Assembly: GCF_030348825.1 (NCBI RefSeq)
Contig: NZ_JAUCES010000005.1
Coordinates: forward strand, 372,001-436,000
DNA: 64,000 nt
Source: Fictibacillus sp. b24
Lineage (GTDB): Bacteria; Bacillota; Bacilli; Bacillales; Fictibacillaceae
Direction: 5' to 3'
The translations under genes and the position numbers were made by a program. Positions within the stretch are counted from its first letter, which is position 1, and every line of letters starts with the position of its first letter. The notes under the pieces are model-generated. The model ran no database searches. It had not been told where the DNA came from and saw nothing but the letters and a program-made list of their open reading frames with translations. Shown here in pieces: positions 46,801 through 55,645 of the stretch.

Positions 46801-47687
46801 GTTATGATTTTCGTCCGACCCGTACGGTTGATCATGTCATTGGCAAGCCAGCTTTAAAGTTCCCACATGAAAGGGAAGAATGGATCTCTGCCCCAGAAGG
46901 AAGCAAATGGTATCAAAAAACTGGCATGTACAAAGGCGATACGTACTGGGAAATGAGAGATAAGCTTGTGGACTATGATCCGGGTGAGCGTTTAGAACAG
47001 CATTGGTACAAGTCTGTGGTCCGTCCAACATTTGGACCTGGTTTCTTTTATCCATACCGCGAAGGAAACATTTTCTACTTAAATGTTCCGGCTTGGGGTG
47101 ATGCAGACTTAGGACACGCAGGTTTTATGGATGAGTCTTCTCATAACAATTCAAAGTTAACACTTTACCAAGAAGATAAATTTGTAAAAGAACAAAATAG
47201 TCAGGCACTGCTTTCTTGGCAATATAATCATCCAGTTGAACGAACACAATACCGTCTCGTGGGTGAAAGTTCTCGCGATGCAGAAGTCTTTAGCAGTTCT
47301 GTACGAACAAAAACGGAGTGGACGTTCTGGTCAGCGTACGTAGGACCTAAGAAAACAACTGTACCCCTTCTAGAGCTAGGGTATGATGTTAAGACTGACA
47401 TCTATAATCGTGTTCAGGCGAGCAGTGCAACACAGATTGTTTTATCTGCAGAACATATGGAAGACGCTGTAGGAGCTGGGAAGATCGAGGGAGCAACTCT
47501 TGAAGTTTCCTTTGACGAGGGACATACGTGGAAAGACGTTCCGCTTACAGCAGAAGCAGACAAGTGGAAAGGTACTATTAAAAATCCGAATGAACCAGGG
47601 GGTTCCGTTTCACTTCGTGCAGCTGCATGGGACGATGCCGGAAATAAGATAAAGCAAGATGTCATCAAGGCGTATGTATTAAAATAA
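43893..47687 (+). CDS. Secreted giant S8 subtilisin-like serine protease with PA domain
   Basis: 1264 residues. Signal peptide, long propeptide, then the subtilase domain with catalytic Asp in VAVLDTGIDPNHPDI (near 260), His in SHGTHVAST (near 293), oxyanion Asn in VAAGNIGSEG and Ser in NGTSMATPHVAG (near 464). After it come beta-sandwich domains and a PA-like domain (AVIIERSAEVTPKERGKAAI, GVKLLIVVNNTP) near 800-870, then a large C-terminal region. No LPxTG-type anchor or S-layer repeats are seen, so it is probably released. GGGGG precedes the ATG. Confidence 0.95.
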   Translation: MKKTSLLKPVALALSTVILASPILGNASTQPPVNVLNNQEEALKQLIESEQKNVSSGQGKYQITLITGDVVTVTEIGEGKSVIDVKPVNGLEDRTRIITADNETYVIPEEALPLVAADKIDQDLFNITELVKNGYTDKGSTALPMIVQYKESKVRAASSANLPKAPEGSKRTKVLESIRASAVSVEKSQAKKLWNAVTEKVVKDEASENERKEVILDQEIEKIWLDGKVEASLEQSVTQVGAPTAWNLGLDGTGVKVAVLDTGIDPNHPDIAGKIKDSKSFVPGEDILDYNSHGTHVASTVLGTGAASNGKSKGVAPGAELLVGKVLGNNGSGLNSWIIDGMEWAAQNADIVNMSLGSQQPSDGTDPMSQALNELTEETGALFVVAAGNIGSEGSIGAPGAADKALTIGAVSKTDTIASFTSKGPRIGDSGLKPDMSAPGVGIIAARSQYSSGQGAYKSLNGTSMATPHVAGAAAILKQKHPNWTNEDIKEALMSNTKKLKYLPYEIGTGRLDIPASLGEVRATGSIYFGFFDWPHEEDESVERTVTYTNDGDKPITLDLTADLLDKSGKPAPAEILQLSDKQVTVPAKGTASIKVKIAVNQVSPGVTLQGHISAKADGKPVVHTSMSLVKEGELYSMKIRPIDRDGSPNLAYVTLYSPKLGAKLYTVNGERELRLPPDTYTVTSLMDVDTKTDESGVAFVGNPEVKLTKDTVIELDARKANEVVVKAPKEAEDSYRRMDYTRVFKQGGVGEQWTLPVVHDKVYAVPLDGVEEGTFEFSTRWRLVKPVLDMKYRGQVIDDLPQGGVTNLEGNHNLKAVYANKGAASDYEGLDVKGKAVIIERSAEVTPKERGKAAIAAGVKLLIVVNNTPQEFRESYLNSQEYSKNIPLAVTAVSNIEGKELIAAAQKGNLVLPVKGTPYSPYSYDLISIYQDKIPNETLVYAPKKEELTKVDTYYHSDDKEGEDGEEWRYDFRPTRTVDHVIGKPALKFPHEREEWISAPEGSKWYQKTGMYKGDTYWEMRDKLVDYDPGERLEQHWYKSVVRPTFGPGFFYPYREGNIFYLNVPAWGDADLGHAGFMDESSHNNSKLTLYQEDKFVKEQNSQALLSWQYNHPVERTQYRLVGESSRDAEVFSSSVRTKTEWTFWSAYVGPKKTTVPLLELGYDVKTDIYNRVQASSATQIVLSAEHMEDAVGAGKIEGATLEVSFDEGHTWKDVPLTAEADKWKGTIKNPNEPGGSVSLRAAAWDDAGNKIKQDVIKAYVLK

Positions 47688-47706
47688 TGATCATTTGTAG
47701 ACGATT

Positions 47707-47739
47707 CCCATTTCAACTTTGTTGGAATGGGGTTTTTTT
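47707..47739 (+). terminator. Terminator of the S8 protease gene
   Basis: CCCATTTCAAC and GTTGGAATGGG arms, then a seven-T run. Confidence 0.85.
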
Positions 47740-47956
47740 GAAATAAATGAGCATTGAATACTTTTTTAATCATGCTTATTCGAAAATCTCATTACAAAAA
47801 TGGGAAGTTTTTTATAAAAGATGGAATACCATGGAATGATTGACCTCCCTATACTTTTCTTGTAAAAAAGACGGGTCAAAAGCCTAGTGTGAACATGCTC
47901 AAAGTAGGAAACATTATACCTGATACTAGAAAAAATAGGTTATAGGAGGGATGCAC

Positions 47957-48436
47957 ATGTTTGGTTTTGAAGATGTTTGGAAGTTTTTCTTTTCATTCTT
48001 TCTCGTTTTACCGATCGTTACGTTTATTCACGAAGCAGGTCATCTCTTTTTCGGAAAAATAACGGGTGGCAAAGTCAGCATTCATATCGGAAGTGGAAAT
48101 AGACTGTTTAAGATTGGTCCCTGTAACGTTCGCAAATTGTATTTTTGGGACGGCTGGTGTGAATATGAAAATTTGAAAAATCATACACGCAGACACCTCG
48201 TGTTAGTGTATTTGGGTGGACCATTATTTACGATTCTGAGCATGCTGATCGTGAACATGCTGATCTATATGAAAGTATTTGAACCGGGCATCTTCACTTA
48301 CCAATTTGTGTACTTTTCCTTTTATTTCGTCTTTTTCTCTCTGATTCCAATTGAGCAAAACGGATATCCGACAGATGGGAAAGCGGCGTGGGATGTATTA
48401 AAACAGAAGACGCTGAAAAATAACCCTCTCGGTTAA
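47957..48436 (+). CDS. M50-like membrane metalloprotease-type protein
   Basis: 159 residues, four spans. HEAGH (FIHEAGHLFFGK) in the first span is the zinc motif of site-2 proteases; a possible third-ligand region is NGYPTDGKAAW near the end, where the canonical NxxPxxPLDG is altered. No PDZ or other domain. Bacillus has similar short M50-like proteins of unknown role. ATG 47957 has AGGAGGG at proper spacing; the ATG six bases earlier is too close. Confidence 0.7.
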   Translation: MFGFEDVWKFFFSFFLVLPIVTFIHEAGHLFFGKITGGKVSIHIGSGNRLFKIGPCNVRKLYFWDGWCEYENLKNHTRRHLVLVYLGGPLFTILSMLIVNMLIYMKVFEPGIFTYQFVYFSFYFVFFSLIPIEQNGYPTDGKAAWDVLKQKTLKNNPLG

Positions 48437-48602
48437 ATAGAGATGACGTAACGTTTGGATGAATGCGGTCCAGACGTTTTTTGCGTTTTTGAAGGCATAA
48501 ATAGAGTTATATACATTGTCCATGTGGTAAGATAATTTCAATCTTAGTTGGTATGTCGGACAAAACAAATGAATACTTTTTAGGGGAAACGGGGGATTTA
48601 GG

Positions 48603-49571
48603 ATGAAACCGATATGGCTTGGTATTGCGGCAGCCTTTTTCTTTGGGGTGACGTTCATATTGAATCGTTCAATGGATTTATCGGGCGGAAGCTGGCATTG
48701 GAGTGCGGCCCTTCGCTTTTTTTACATGGTTCCACTTTTATGGATCATCGTTTGGATGCGTGGAAACGTGCGTCCTGTTTTTGAAGAGTTACGAGCTCGG
48801 TTTGGCACGTGGTTTTTATGGAGTTCGGTTGGGTTTGTGCTCTTTTATGCGCCGATTACGTATGCAGCTGGCTTTGGCGAAGCATGGCTCGTAGCGGCGA
48901 CTTGGCAGATTACGATTGTAGCAGGATCTCTTCTTGTTCCGTTCTTTTATGAAGGAGAAGGAAAGAATAAAGCAGGTGCGTCAAGGCAAAAAATACCGTT
49001 TAAAGGTCTAGGGTTTTCTGTCATTATTTTAGCAGGAGTCGCACTCGTTCAAGTGCAAGAAGCGAGCGGGGTGAATGGATCGGCTTGGCTGAACGTTGTA
49101 CTGCCGGTTTTAATTGCCGCAATCGCTTATCCGCTCGGCAACCGAAAGATGATGTTCGTGACCAACAAACGGCTTGATGCGTTTCAGCGTGCGTTCGGCA
49201 TGACGATAGCCTCATTGCCGTGGTGGATTGTTTTGGCTGTGGTCGGCTGGCTCGAAAGCGGACCGCCAACGAATGATCAGCTGTGGCAGACGTTTTTAGT
49301 GGCAATCTCGTCAGGTGTCATCGCAACCGTACTCTTTTTCCAAGCAACCGACCTTTGCGCGAACAACCCTGTGAAACTGGCAGGTGTGGAAGCTACGCAA
49401 TCAGCAGAAATTATTTTCGTGCTAGCAGGTGAGATGTGGTTGTTATCGATTGCGAGCCCAACTTTCATTTCAATGCTCGGCGTTATCATCATCATGCTGG
49501 GCATGTTTTTACACAGCTATTATGGAAAAACAGAGGTCGTTCAAAAAAAATCTATGAAACTTGCAAAATGA
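48603..49571 (+). CDS. DMT/EmrE-like multidrug efflux-family transporter
   Basis: 322 residues, about ten spans. MKPIWLGIAAAFFFGVTFIL and LSGGSWHWSAALRFFYMVPL start the protein as in the multidrug-resistance efflux DMT family (PF13536-like); the second half has LAGVEATQSAEIIFVLAGE. Real substrates of this subfamily are not known. GGGGGATTTAGG lies before the ATG. Own terminator. Confidence 0.8.
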   Translation: MKPIWLGIAAAFFFGVTFILNRSMDLSGGSWHWSAALRFFYMVPLLWIIVWMRGNVRPVFEELRARFGTWFLWSSVGFVLFYAPITYAAGFGEAWLVAATWQITIVAGSLLVPFFYEGEGKNKAGASRQKIPFKGLGFSVIILAGVALVQVQEASGVNGSAWLNVVLPVLIAAIAYPLGNRKMMFVTNKRLDAFQRAFGMTIASLPWWIVLAVVGWLESGPPTNDQLWQTFLVAISSGVIATVLFFQATDLCANNPVKLAGVEATQSAEIIFVLAGEMWLLSIASPTFISMLGVIIIMLGMFLHSYYGKTEVVQKKSMKLAK

Positions 49572-49635
49572 TGAATAAAATTATGTGAGCTGGGAATAGT
49601 AGTACTACCCCCCCTTTTTATATAGTTAATTTGGA

Positions 49636-49671
49636 GCAACCGCTGCCCGTAGCAGCGGTTGTTTTTTTTGT
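49636..49671 (+). terminator. Terminator of the efflux-family gene
   Basis: CAACCGCTGC and GCAGCGGTTG arms with an eight-T run. Confidence 0.9.
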
Positions 49672-49760
49672 GCAAAAAAGGAATCCGACATATCTGTGCA
49701 TAATAAGTCGGGTAGGATTCAAAAGCTCCTGTTATTGTTGAGTTGAAAGGAGGCGTTCGT

Positions 49761-50630
49761 ATGGATTCGCTTCAAAGAATGAATGACGCGCTGAACTATA
49801 TCGAGGAAAATTTGGCAGACGATATCGATTATAAGGAAATAGCAAAGCGTGCCTATTGCTCCGAATATCATTTTAAAAGAATGTTTTCATTCTTAGCGGG
49901 TGTTCCACTATCGGAATATATTCGCCGCAGACGCCTGACTTCTGCAGCATTTGAACTAGCGAACGGTGAAACAAAGGTCATTGATCTAGCTGTAAAATAT
50001 GGCTACCGTTCACCGGATGCTTTTACAAAAGCGTTTCAACAGTTGCACGGTATAACACCATCAGAGGCTCGGAGGAACGGTCATTCTTTAAAAGCATTTC
50101 CGCGCATGTCCTTTCAACTATCGGTAAAAGGAGGAAATGAAATGAACTATCGCATTGTCGAAAAAGAGGCGTTCCGCATTGTGGGAATGAAGAAACGAGT
50201 TCCATTGATTTTTGAAGGAGTAAATCCAGAGATTGCTGCTATGTGGCAGAGTCTAAACATGGACACCATTAACGAGCTTAAGCAGCTATCGAATATAGAG
50301 CCAAAAGGACTGATCAGTGCTTCAACGAACTTTTCAGAGAGGGTGGCTGAGAACAGCAAACTCGATCACTATATTGGGGCAGCTACGACGAACGAATGTC
50401 CTGGTCACTTGGCTAATCTAGAGGTTGCCGCATCGACTTGGGCTGTTTTTGAAGCAGTAGGCCCATTTCCAGAAACGCTGCAAAATGTATGGGGACGCAT
50501 CTATGCAGAGTGGTTTCCGTCATCTTCCTACGAACAGACAGAAGGACCGGAAATGTTATGGAACGCAGACAAAGACACCTCTTCACCAACGTTTAGAAGT
50601 GAGATTTGGATTCCTGTGAAGAAGAAGTAA
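49761..50630 (+). CDS. AraC-family regulator with GyrI-like effector domain
   Basis: 289 residues. N-terminal AraC double helix-turn-helix at about 8-106 ([40 protein letters not shown]) and a C-terminal GyrI/effector-binding domain at about 125-289 ([39 protein letters not shown]). Such Rob-like regulators bind small molecules or drugs. AAAGGAGG lies 8 nt before ATG 49761. Target genes are not evident; the upstream efflux-family gene is a candidate. Confidence 0.9.
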   Translation: MDSLQRMNDALNYIEENLADDIDYKEIAKRAYCSEYHFKRMFSFLAGVPLSEYIRRRRLTSAAFELANGETKVIDLAVKYGYRSPDAFTKAFQQLHGITPSEARRNGHSLKAFPRMSFQLSVKGGNEMNYRIVEKEAFRIVGMKKRVPLIFEGVNPEIAAMWQSLNMDTINELKQLSNIEPKGLISASTNFSERVAENSKLDHYIGAATTNECPGHLANLEVAASTWAVFEAVGPFPETLQNVWGRIYAEWFPSSSYEQTEGPEMLWNADKDTSSPTFRSEIWIPVKKK

Positions 50631-50717
50631 ACGAGGAAGCATCGGCTGTGAAGAGGCTGATGCTTTTTCATGGTTTAAGTGCATGGGGGTATAGGGCGTG
50701 ATTAAATTTCAGGAATG

Positions 50718-50820
50718 TGTCGAGTCGCGGGATTTTGAGTAAAACTCGCGGGAATATAGCAAAATCTCGCGGGAATATCTCTAGAATTTCCGGAATTATT
50801 TCAAAAACTTCTCGAATTCA
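50718..50820 (+). repeat. Intergenic 21-nt periodic array, TCGCGGGAAT core (array 7)
   Basis: TCGCGGGATTTT at 50725, TCGCGGGAATAT at 50746 and 50767, then the weakened TTTCCGGAATT at about 50788 and CTCGAATTC at about 50810: period exactly 21 for the clear copies. The period is a multiple of three, so it makes a chance open frame with heptapeptide repeats. Confidence 0.7.
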
Positions 50821-50889
50821 GGGTTGTAATACCCCGACTGGTATAAGAAAAAACCACTTGGATACCCAAATTTGCATGTGTTTTGTACT

Positions 50890-50985
50890 GTGGTGCGCGG
50901 AAATCGCCTGGATGTGCTCGCAAATGATTCGCTTGTGCGCGAAATTTTGATGACCCTGCGCGTAAAAAGCCTCATGCTGCGGAAT
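50890..50985 (+). repeat. Intergenic 21-nt periodic array, TGCGCG core (array 8)
   Basis: TGCGCGGAAA (50894), TGCTCGCAAA (50915), TGCGCGAAAT (50936), TGCGCGTAAA (50957) and TGCGGAATC (50978): spacing exactly 21 four times. Same core and orientation as arrays 1 and 4. With array 7 it fills the 50631-51036 gap. Confidence 0.75.
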
Positions 50986-51002
50986 CACAATAACAACAAA
51001 AA

Positions 51003-51032
51003 GAGTATAAAACCCTTTTCGGTTTTATACTC
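51003..51032 (-). terminator. Terminator of the sigma factor/ABC operon
   Basis: GAGTATAAAACC and GGTTTTATACTC arms just after the stop of the last minus-strand gene, followed on that strand by TTTTTG. Confidence 0.75.
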
Positions 51033-51036
51033 AATT

Positions 51037-52179
51037 TTACGCAATATCCCTTACTTTCTCATTCCTGTATCTCCACCCATACAAGAGTGCGCAAATTAAA
51101 AGGATGATTACAAGTGAAATTGGCACGAGATGCTGAGGAAGATAAACAATCGTAATGTTTTGCACAAGATAGCTTGTTCCCAGTCCAAACAGAATAAATG
51201 CTAGAGGAACATGCAAGCCAACACTCGTCATATAGTTCGGCGCTATGCTTGAGATGCACGCTGCGACCAGCACCAAAGCTATCCCTAATAAATAGATACA
51301 TATCACGGTAAAAACAATGTATTGAAAAAACGTAATGTCATACCAAGACACAAAATTATTGTAAATCGAGTTAATCGTTAGCGGGAAGAACATACTCGTG
51401 TCGTTCCCAGCATAAAGAAAGAAAAAGCAGCTGAGGTGAATCGTAATAACGGTTAAGGAAGCTATTAATCCAGCCACAAGCTTTTTTGTGAAAAGCGAAC
51501 GTCCGACTTTAGATGTGTATTGCAGAAAAATAGCATGATTCCGTTTATCCCCAACATATAAAGGCATAAGGACTAGCATGACACTTAGAAAAATCATAAT
51601 CGCAACAACTTTTATTAGCGTATTATAATTTTCAAACACGAGATAGGTAAAAACAGCAGTTGTCGCTCCGTTCTCCACTAATTCATGAATTCGAGCCTCT
51701 TGCTTTTCGTTTAATTCACCGGGTCCGTATTGGCTAAAACGCTCGGGATGTTCATAAGTATCAATCATTACTTCTCTCGCTTGAATCTCCCAAAACACGT
51801 CCACAAAATCCTCAAACACCACTTTGTGATGAAGCGCTGATAATTTTTCGTCTTCAAGATCCATACTGCGGAATTCTTTGTATGTGTCTATACCCGCGGC
51901 GGCCAATTCATTGTGTGACTTTATATAAGCTGTCGCTTCATCTATTCTTTTTTCGTAAATATCTTTAAAATCCTCAAACTCATCCTCATCCATCGTTTCA
52001 CCATAGTCTTCTAACATTTTTTGAGTAGCAAGGAACGTATCAAGTAAGGGGCGGCCGTTCGGGAAATGTTTAAAATCAAACATGATAAACTGCTGATACA
52101 TAATGAAGCTGACTATTGAAATCAAGATGATGGTTTTTACCGTAAACAGCTTCTTTAATTCCTCAAATATAAGTCTCAT
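51037..52179 (-). CDS. ABC-2 type permease, second subunit
   Basis: 380 residues. First span at about 15-30, a 150-residue extracytoplasmic segment rich in Glu and Lys (LEDYGETMDEDEFEDFKDIY), then five spans with LMPLYVGDKRNHAIFLQYTS before the third, a loop like that of the other permease (FEQKTSLLAYSTKRGRK). Last gene of the five-gene operon, 15 nt after the first permease; AGGACG before the ATG. Confidence 0.8.
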   Translation of the reverse strand: MRLIFEELKKLFTVKTIILISIVSFIMYQQFIMFDFKHFPNGRPLLDTFLATQKMLEDYGETMDEDEFEDFKDIYEKRIDEATAYIKSHNELAAAGIDTYKEFRSMDLEDEKLSALHHKVVFEDFVDVFWEIQAREVMIDTYEHPERFSQYGPGELNEKQEARIHELVENGATTAVFTYLVFENYNTLIKVVAIMIFLSVMLVLMPLYVGDKRNHAIFLQYTSKVGRSLFTKKLVAGLIASLTVITIHLSCFFFLYAGNDTSMFFPLTINSIYNNFVSWYDITFFQYIVFTVICIYLLGIALVLVAACISSIAPNYMTSVGLHVPLAFILFGLGTSYLVQNITIVYLPQHLVPISLVIILLICALLYGWRYRNEKVRDIA

Positions 52180-52194
52180 ATGTTCGCGTCCTAT

Positions 52195-53463
52195 CTATAA
52201 ATTTTCTCGTGAGAAACGGCTGATACAAAACCAAGCCAGAAGCATTAAAGCGGCTGACCAAGAGGACACCGTAATGACTTCATAATATTTGAATGTTGTA
52301 AAAACACCGCTTTCCATCCACCATTTCTTCACGTTCATCACAAGCACAAATGGTGAAAAGTGTGAATAAAGAAGTATCACGCTATCTTTTGGCATTCTAC
52401 TTGGCAGGAGAAGACCAGCACCGAAGATAACACCGAAAACCGTGAAAACCACATAGCTGTTTCTGATCCACATGGAGAGACAAAACGTGATTAAAGCGAA
52501 AATCACTTGGCAGATCACAACTAAGGTGCAAGATAGAAGCAGATACTCTAAAAACGTTAAGTTCCACCAGCTAATGAATGGAATGTTGTTCAATTCAATC
52601 AAAAAGCCTGTGCTGATCGGAACGTTCCAAAGACCCTGATAATCAAATACGGAAAAATAAACGAACAGGGTGGTGCAGAGCAAAAGCAAAGTCGCAACGG
52701 TGGATGAAAAAAGCGCCACAATTAGCTTATCCCACACTAACTTTCTTCCTCGTTTCGTTGAATACGCCAATAATGACGTTTTTTGCTCAAATTCATAATT
52801 GACGATAAACCCAGTGAACAGGACGACCAAAATCATGGCCTGAAAGATGACAAACCCAAACAGCGTTTTGAAAAGGAAAGAATGTGTAGCAAAGATCTTT
52901 CCGTGAAAAAAGAGATGCAGGTGCTCCTTATTTTGAATTAATTTCTCTACTCGCGGCTTTAATGAGGCATAATGAGCGCGAACGGTATCAGCTGCAGAAC
53001 CGCTCAATCCGTACATCCGGATTCCTTCTTCAGCGTTGTCCATAACATCTAAGTTTTTGTACTTACCTTCAATCTCTTCAATGGATGTCACATATGTTTC
53101 TTTTAAGGCTAAGGTATTTACCGTTTCGAGCTCTTTGTCGCTGTACATTTTAGAGTCCATCAACGCATAAAAGTGCTCAGGTTTATAAAAGTCTGAAGCT
53201 TTGGCGTAAGTGTCCCCGGTTTTGCTTTTAGCGAGTTTGTTCCAGTCCCTTAAGTTTTTTTCGTAAGACGATTGCAAACTACTCCCGCCGTCTGCATCCA
53301 TTAGTGTTCCTTGTTCTTTTACGATGGGATGAAGCAGGCTCATGTCTTCGCGCATCGGTGATTGCTCATATATTAGATAGAAGTTAAAGAGCGTGAACAG
53401 AACGAACAGGCCGATAATGATAGGCGAAGTAACGATTTTTTTGAATTCGAGCCGTTTAATCAT
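52195..53463 (-). CDS. ABC-2 type permease, first subunit
   Basis: 423 residues with the same plan as the following gene: MIKRLEFKKIVTSPIIIGLF, a long extracytoplasmic segment, then five spans including ILVVLFTGFIVNYEFEQKTS and the cytoplasmic LLAYSTKRGRKLVWDK. The ATG overlaps the ATPase stop (ATGATTAA), giving translational coupling; the upstream extension of the frame lies inside the ATPase gene and was rejected. Forms a heteromeric exporter with its neighbours. Confidence 0.82.
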   Translation of the reverse strand: MIKRLEFKKIVTSPIIIGLFVLFTLFNFYLIYEQSPMREDMSLLHPIVKEQGTLMDADGGSSLQSSYEKNLRDWNKLAKSKTGDTYAKASDFYKPEHFYALMDSKMYSDKELETVNTLALKETYVTSIEEIEGKYKNLDVMDNAEEGIRMYGLSGSAADTVRAHYASLKPRVEKLIQNKEHLHLFFHGKIFATHSFLFKTLFGFVIFQAMILVVLFTGFIVNYEFEQKTSLLAYSTKRGRKLVWDKLIVALFSSTVATLLLLCTTLFVYFSVFDYQGLWNVPISTGFLIELNNIPFISWWNLTFLEYLLLSCTLVVICQVIFALITFCLSMWIRNSYVVFTVFGVIFGAGLLLPSRMPKDSVILLYSHFSPFVLVMNVKKWWMESGVFTTFKYYEVITVSSWSAALMLLAWFCISRFSRENL

Positions 53464-54343
53464 TGAAACTGCCTTGAGCTGTTGCCTCATCTTGATAGAT
53501 GTACAAAAATACATCTTCTAAGTTCGGGTGAACCGATCGCCACTCTGGTTTTGCTGTGTCTGTCGTCAAAAACCTCATGTGCATGCTGCCTGCTTCTTGT
53601 TTTTCAGAAAGAGTAAGGTATGTGGAACGGAATCGATCAGTATCTTCGTAATGAACTTCTGTCTCATAAACCAAGCCTTCAATTTTGCGGCAGATGTTAG
53701 AAACGCTATCTTTGTATAACACTTCTTGGTTTTTAATCATGATAATTTCGTTTGCGATCGACTCTACATCAGACACGATGTGCGTGGATAAAATGACGAT
53801 TCGGTCGCGAGCGAGATTTGTAAGCAGGTTGCGAAAACGAACTCTTTCTTTCGGGTCGAGGCCAGCTGTTGGTTCGTCTAAAATAAGAATCTTCGGATCG
53901 TTTAACATGGCTTGCGCGATACCGACACGCTGAATCATGCCGCCTGAAAACTTCTTCATCTTTTTTGTCGCCACATGATCGAGAGCCACCGTTTTAAGCA
54001 GCTCTTCAACACGGGAAACAGCAGTTTTTCGATCGATTCCTTTTAACGCGGCCAGATATAGAAGATAGGCAGTAGGAGTATAGTTTTTGTAATAGCCGAA
54101 CTCTTGAGGCAGATAGCCAATGAGATCGCGGTATCTTTCATCCATCTTAATGATGTCGTTTCCTTCGTATCGTATTGTGCCGCTCGTTGGAAACAGGAGA
54201 GTCGTGAGCATTTTGATCAACGTCGTTTTGCCAGCTCCGTTTGGTGCCAGCAAGCCGTACACACCGTTATGAAACTCTATATTTATATTTTTTAATGCAT
54301 TAAACTTTCCGAAATTCTTTGTAACGTCTTCAACGACTAACAT
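53456..54343 (-). CDS. ABC transporter ATP-binding protein
   Basis: 295 residues. Walker A LAPNGAGKTTLIKM, Q-loop GYLPQEFGYYKNYTP, signature FSGGMIQRVGIAQAML, Walker B ILILDEPTAGLDP and switch His in LSTHIVSDVESIA; an 80-residue C-terminal domain follows. Its ATG directly follows the stop of the membrane protein (TAGATG), with AAGGAG upstream. Energises the two permeases encoded after it. The cargo, perhaps a peptide or antibiotic, is unknown. Confidence 0.9.
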   Translation of the reverse strand: MLVVEDVTKNFGKFNALKNINIEFHNGVYGLLAPNGAGKTTLIKMLTTLLFPTSGTIRYEGNDIIKMDERYRDLIGYLPQEFGYYKNYTPTAYLLYLAALKGIDRKTAVSRVEELLKTVALDHVATKKMKKFSGGMIQRVGIAQAMLNDPKILILDEPTAGLDPKERVRFRNLLTNLARDRIVILSTHIVSDVESIANEIIMIKNQEVLYKDSVSNICRKIEGLVYETEVHYEDTDRFRSTYLTLSEKQEAGSMHMRFLTTDTAKPEWRSVHPNLEDVFLYIYQDEATAQGSFND

Positions 54344-55099
54344 CTATAAAACTCCTTCTGCATGGCGAAATGCGATTAGTTTTTTTAATGAGTTCACATA
54401 GAGTACAAGACTTGCGGCACAGACCACTGCATACACATACACGGGCACATGGCTAAGAAAAACAGAATATACATCTTGGCTAAAAAAGGCTGGAAGTAAG
54501 TTTACGAGCAGCCATCCCGCCATCATCGCATAAGTGCTATATCTTCCTTTTACACGCTGCAGTACATAGAGATACAGAACGGAAAATACGCTTAATGAAC
54601 TGCTTGATAAGAGTAAAGCTTCAAGCACATTGATAGATTGAAAGAGTAGGGATACAACCACAATTAATAAACTGTTTAAGATAAGCGCGATCACACTGAA
54701 GATCAGCATGCGAAAGGCAGCTAGCTGAAATACGTGATATTTACACGTCATTTCAACGGCAAACGTGTTTTTTGTTAACGCATTTACTAAAAATAAGGAA
54801 GCGACAATAAAGTAAAGAACAGGTGACAAGGTGAAGATGAACGAATAAATGTCGTCCGTTTGAATTGAAGAATCTAACGAAAAAATACCGTATATCAACA
54901 CACAGAGCGCTAAAGAGACAGTGAACAGAATCTCTGTCGCATCGCGAAACAGGTAACGAAACCCGAGCTGCTGATACATTTCTGATAAGGATTGCAGAAA
55001 CGATTTTGGTTTAGTAAGTCCTGCAGAAACGATGAATTGAACATGATTTTTTATTTCGCGCTCCTCAGGATAATCAACGTAAAACTTGTGCTTGTCCAC
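54344..55099 (-). CDS. Polytopic membrane protein, possible anti-sigma factor
   Basis: 251 residues. An N-terminal cytoplasmic part of about 50 residues (DKHKFYVDYPEEREIKNHVQ) and six predicted spans. No known domain. Its GTG directly abuts the sigma factor stop (TAAGTG) with GGAGG inside the sigma gene. By position it may bind and hold the ECF sigma factor at the membrane until the exporter is needed, as the membrane proteins of sigY-type operons do; that is inference. Confidence 0.65.
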   Translation of the reverse strand: MDKHKFYVDYPEEREIKNHVQFIVSAGLTKPKSFLQSLSEMYQQLGFRYLFRDATEILFTVSLALCVLIYGIFSLDSSIQTDDIYSFIFTLSPVLYFIVASLFLVNALTKNTFAVEMTCKYHVFQLAAFRMLIFSVIALILNSLLIVVVSLLFQSINVLEALLLSSSSLSVFSVLYLYVLQRVKGRYSTYAMMAGWLLVNLLPAFFSQDVYSVFLSHVPVYVYAVVCAASLVLYVNSLKKLIAFRHAEGVL

Positions 55100-55645
55100 T
55101 TACTCAGCCTCCATTCGCTGCTTGATCTTTTTTAATGCAGAATAATACTTAGTCTTAATGGATGATTCAGGAATATCAAGTGTGCTGGCGATCTCAGAAA
55201 ACGTATGCTCGGCGAATAATTTTAGCCTCAGGATTTGCTGATCTTTTACATGAAAAGCGTTTAACAGGTCAGTAACTCTTTGGATGTCTTCTTTATATTC
55301 CAGTTCAATCGTAAAGTCAGAAGATGCAACAACTTCAACAAACTCTATAGAGTCTGTGGACTGATCATATGTATAGTTCCTGGACCTGAAATAATCGACC
55401 ACCTTATACGTTGCGATTCGGTACAGCCATGTTTTAAAGGATGCTTTCTTGTCATCGAAATGCTGAATGGACTGCAGCATGCTAATAAAGATTTCTTGCG
55501 TTACGTCCATCGACAGTTCTTTATTCAGCGTCTGCTTATAAACGTACGCATAAATAGACGGGTAGTAATGTGCGATCAGTTCGTTCGCAGCGTTTTCATC
55601 TGATTTTTTCTGGATTAGCTTGATCCATTTTTTCTGTTTCATCAT
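55100..55645 (-). CDS. ECF-type RNA polymerase sigma factor
   Basis: 181 residues. Region 2 is seen in YPSIYAYVYKQTLNKELSMD, VTQEIFISMLQSIQHFDDKK and FKTWLYRIATYKVVDYFRSR; region 4 in LKLFAEHTFSEIASTLDIPE and SSIKTKYYSALKKIKQRM. It opens a five-gene minus-strand operon with a membrane protein and an ABC exporter, reminiscent of the sigY-yxlCDEFG operon of B. subtilis, and probably directs its own operon. GGAAGTG lies 13 nt before the ATG. Confidence 0.88.
   Translation of the reverse strand: MMKQKKWIKLIQKKSDENAANELIAHYYPSIYAYVYKQTLNKELSMDVTQEIFISMLQSIQHFDDKKASFKTWLYRIATYKVVDYFRSRNYTYDQSTDSIEFVEVVASSDFTIELEYKEDIQRVTDLLNAFHVKDQQILRLKLFAEHTFSEIASTLDIPESSIKTKYYSALKKIKQRMEAE

Noticed and set aside
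50717-50950. 77-codon frame with heptapeptide-like repeats
   Set aside because: It is created by the 21-nt periodic arrays (21 is a multiple of three), lacks a ribosome binding site and resembles no protein.
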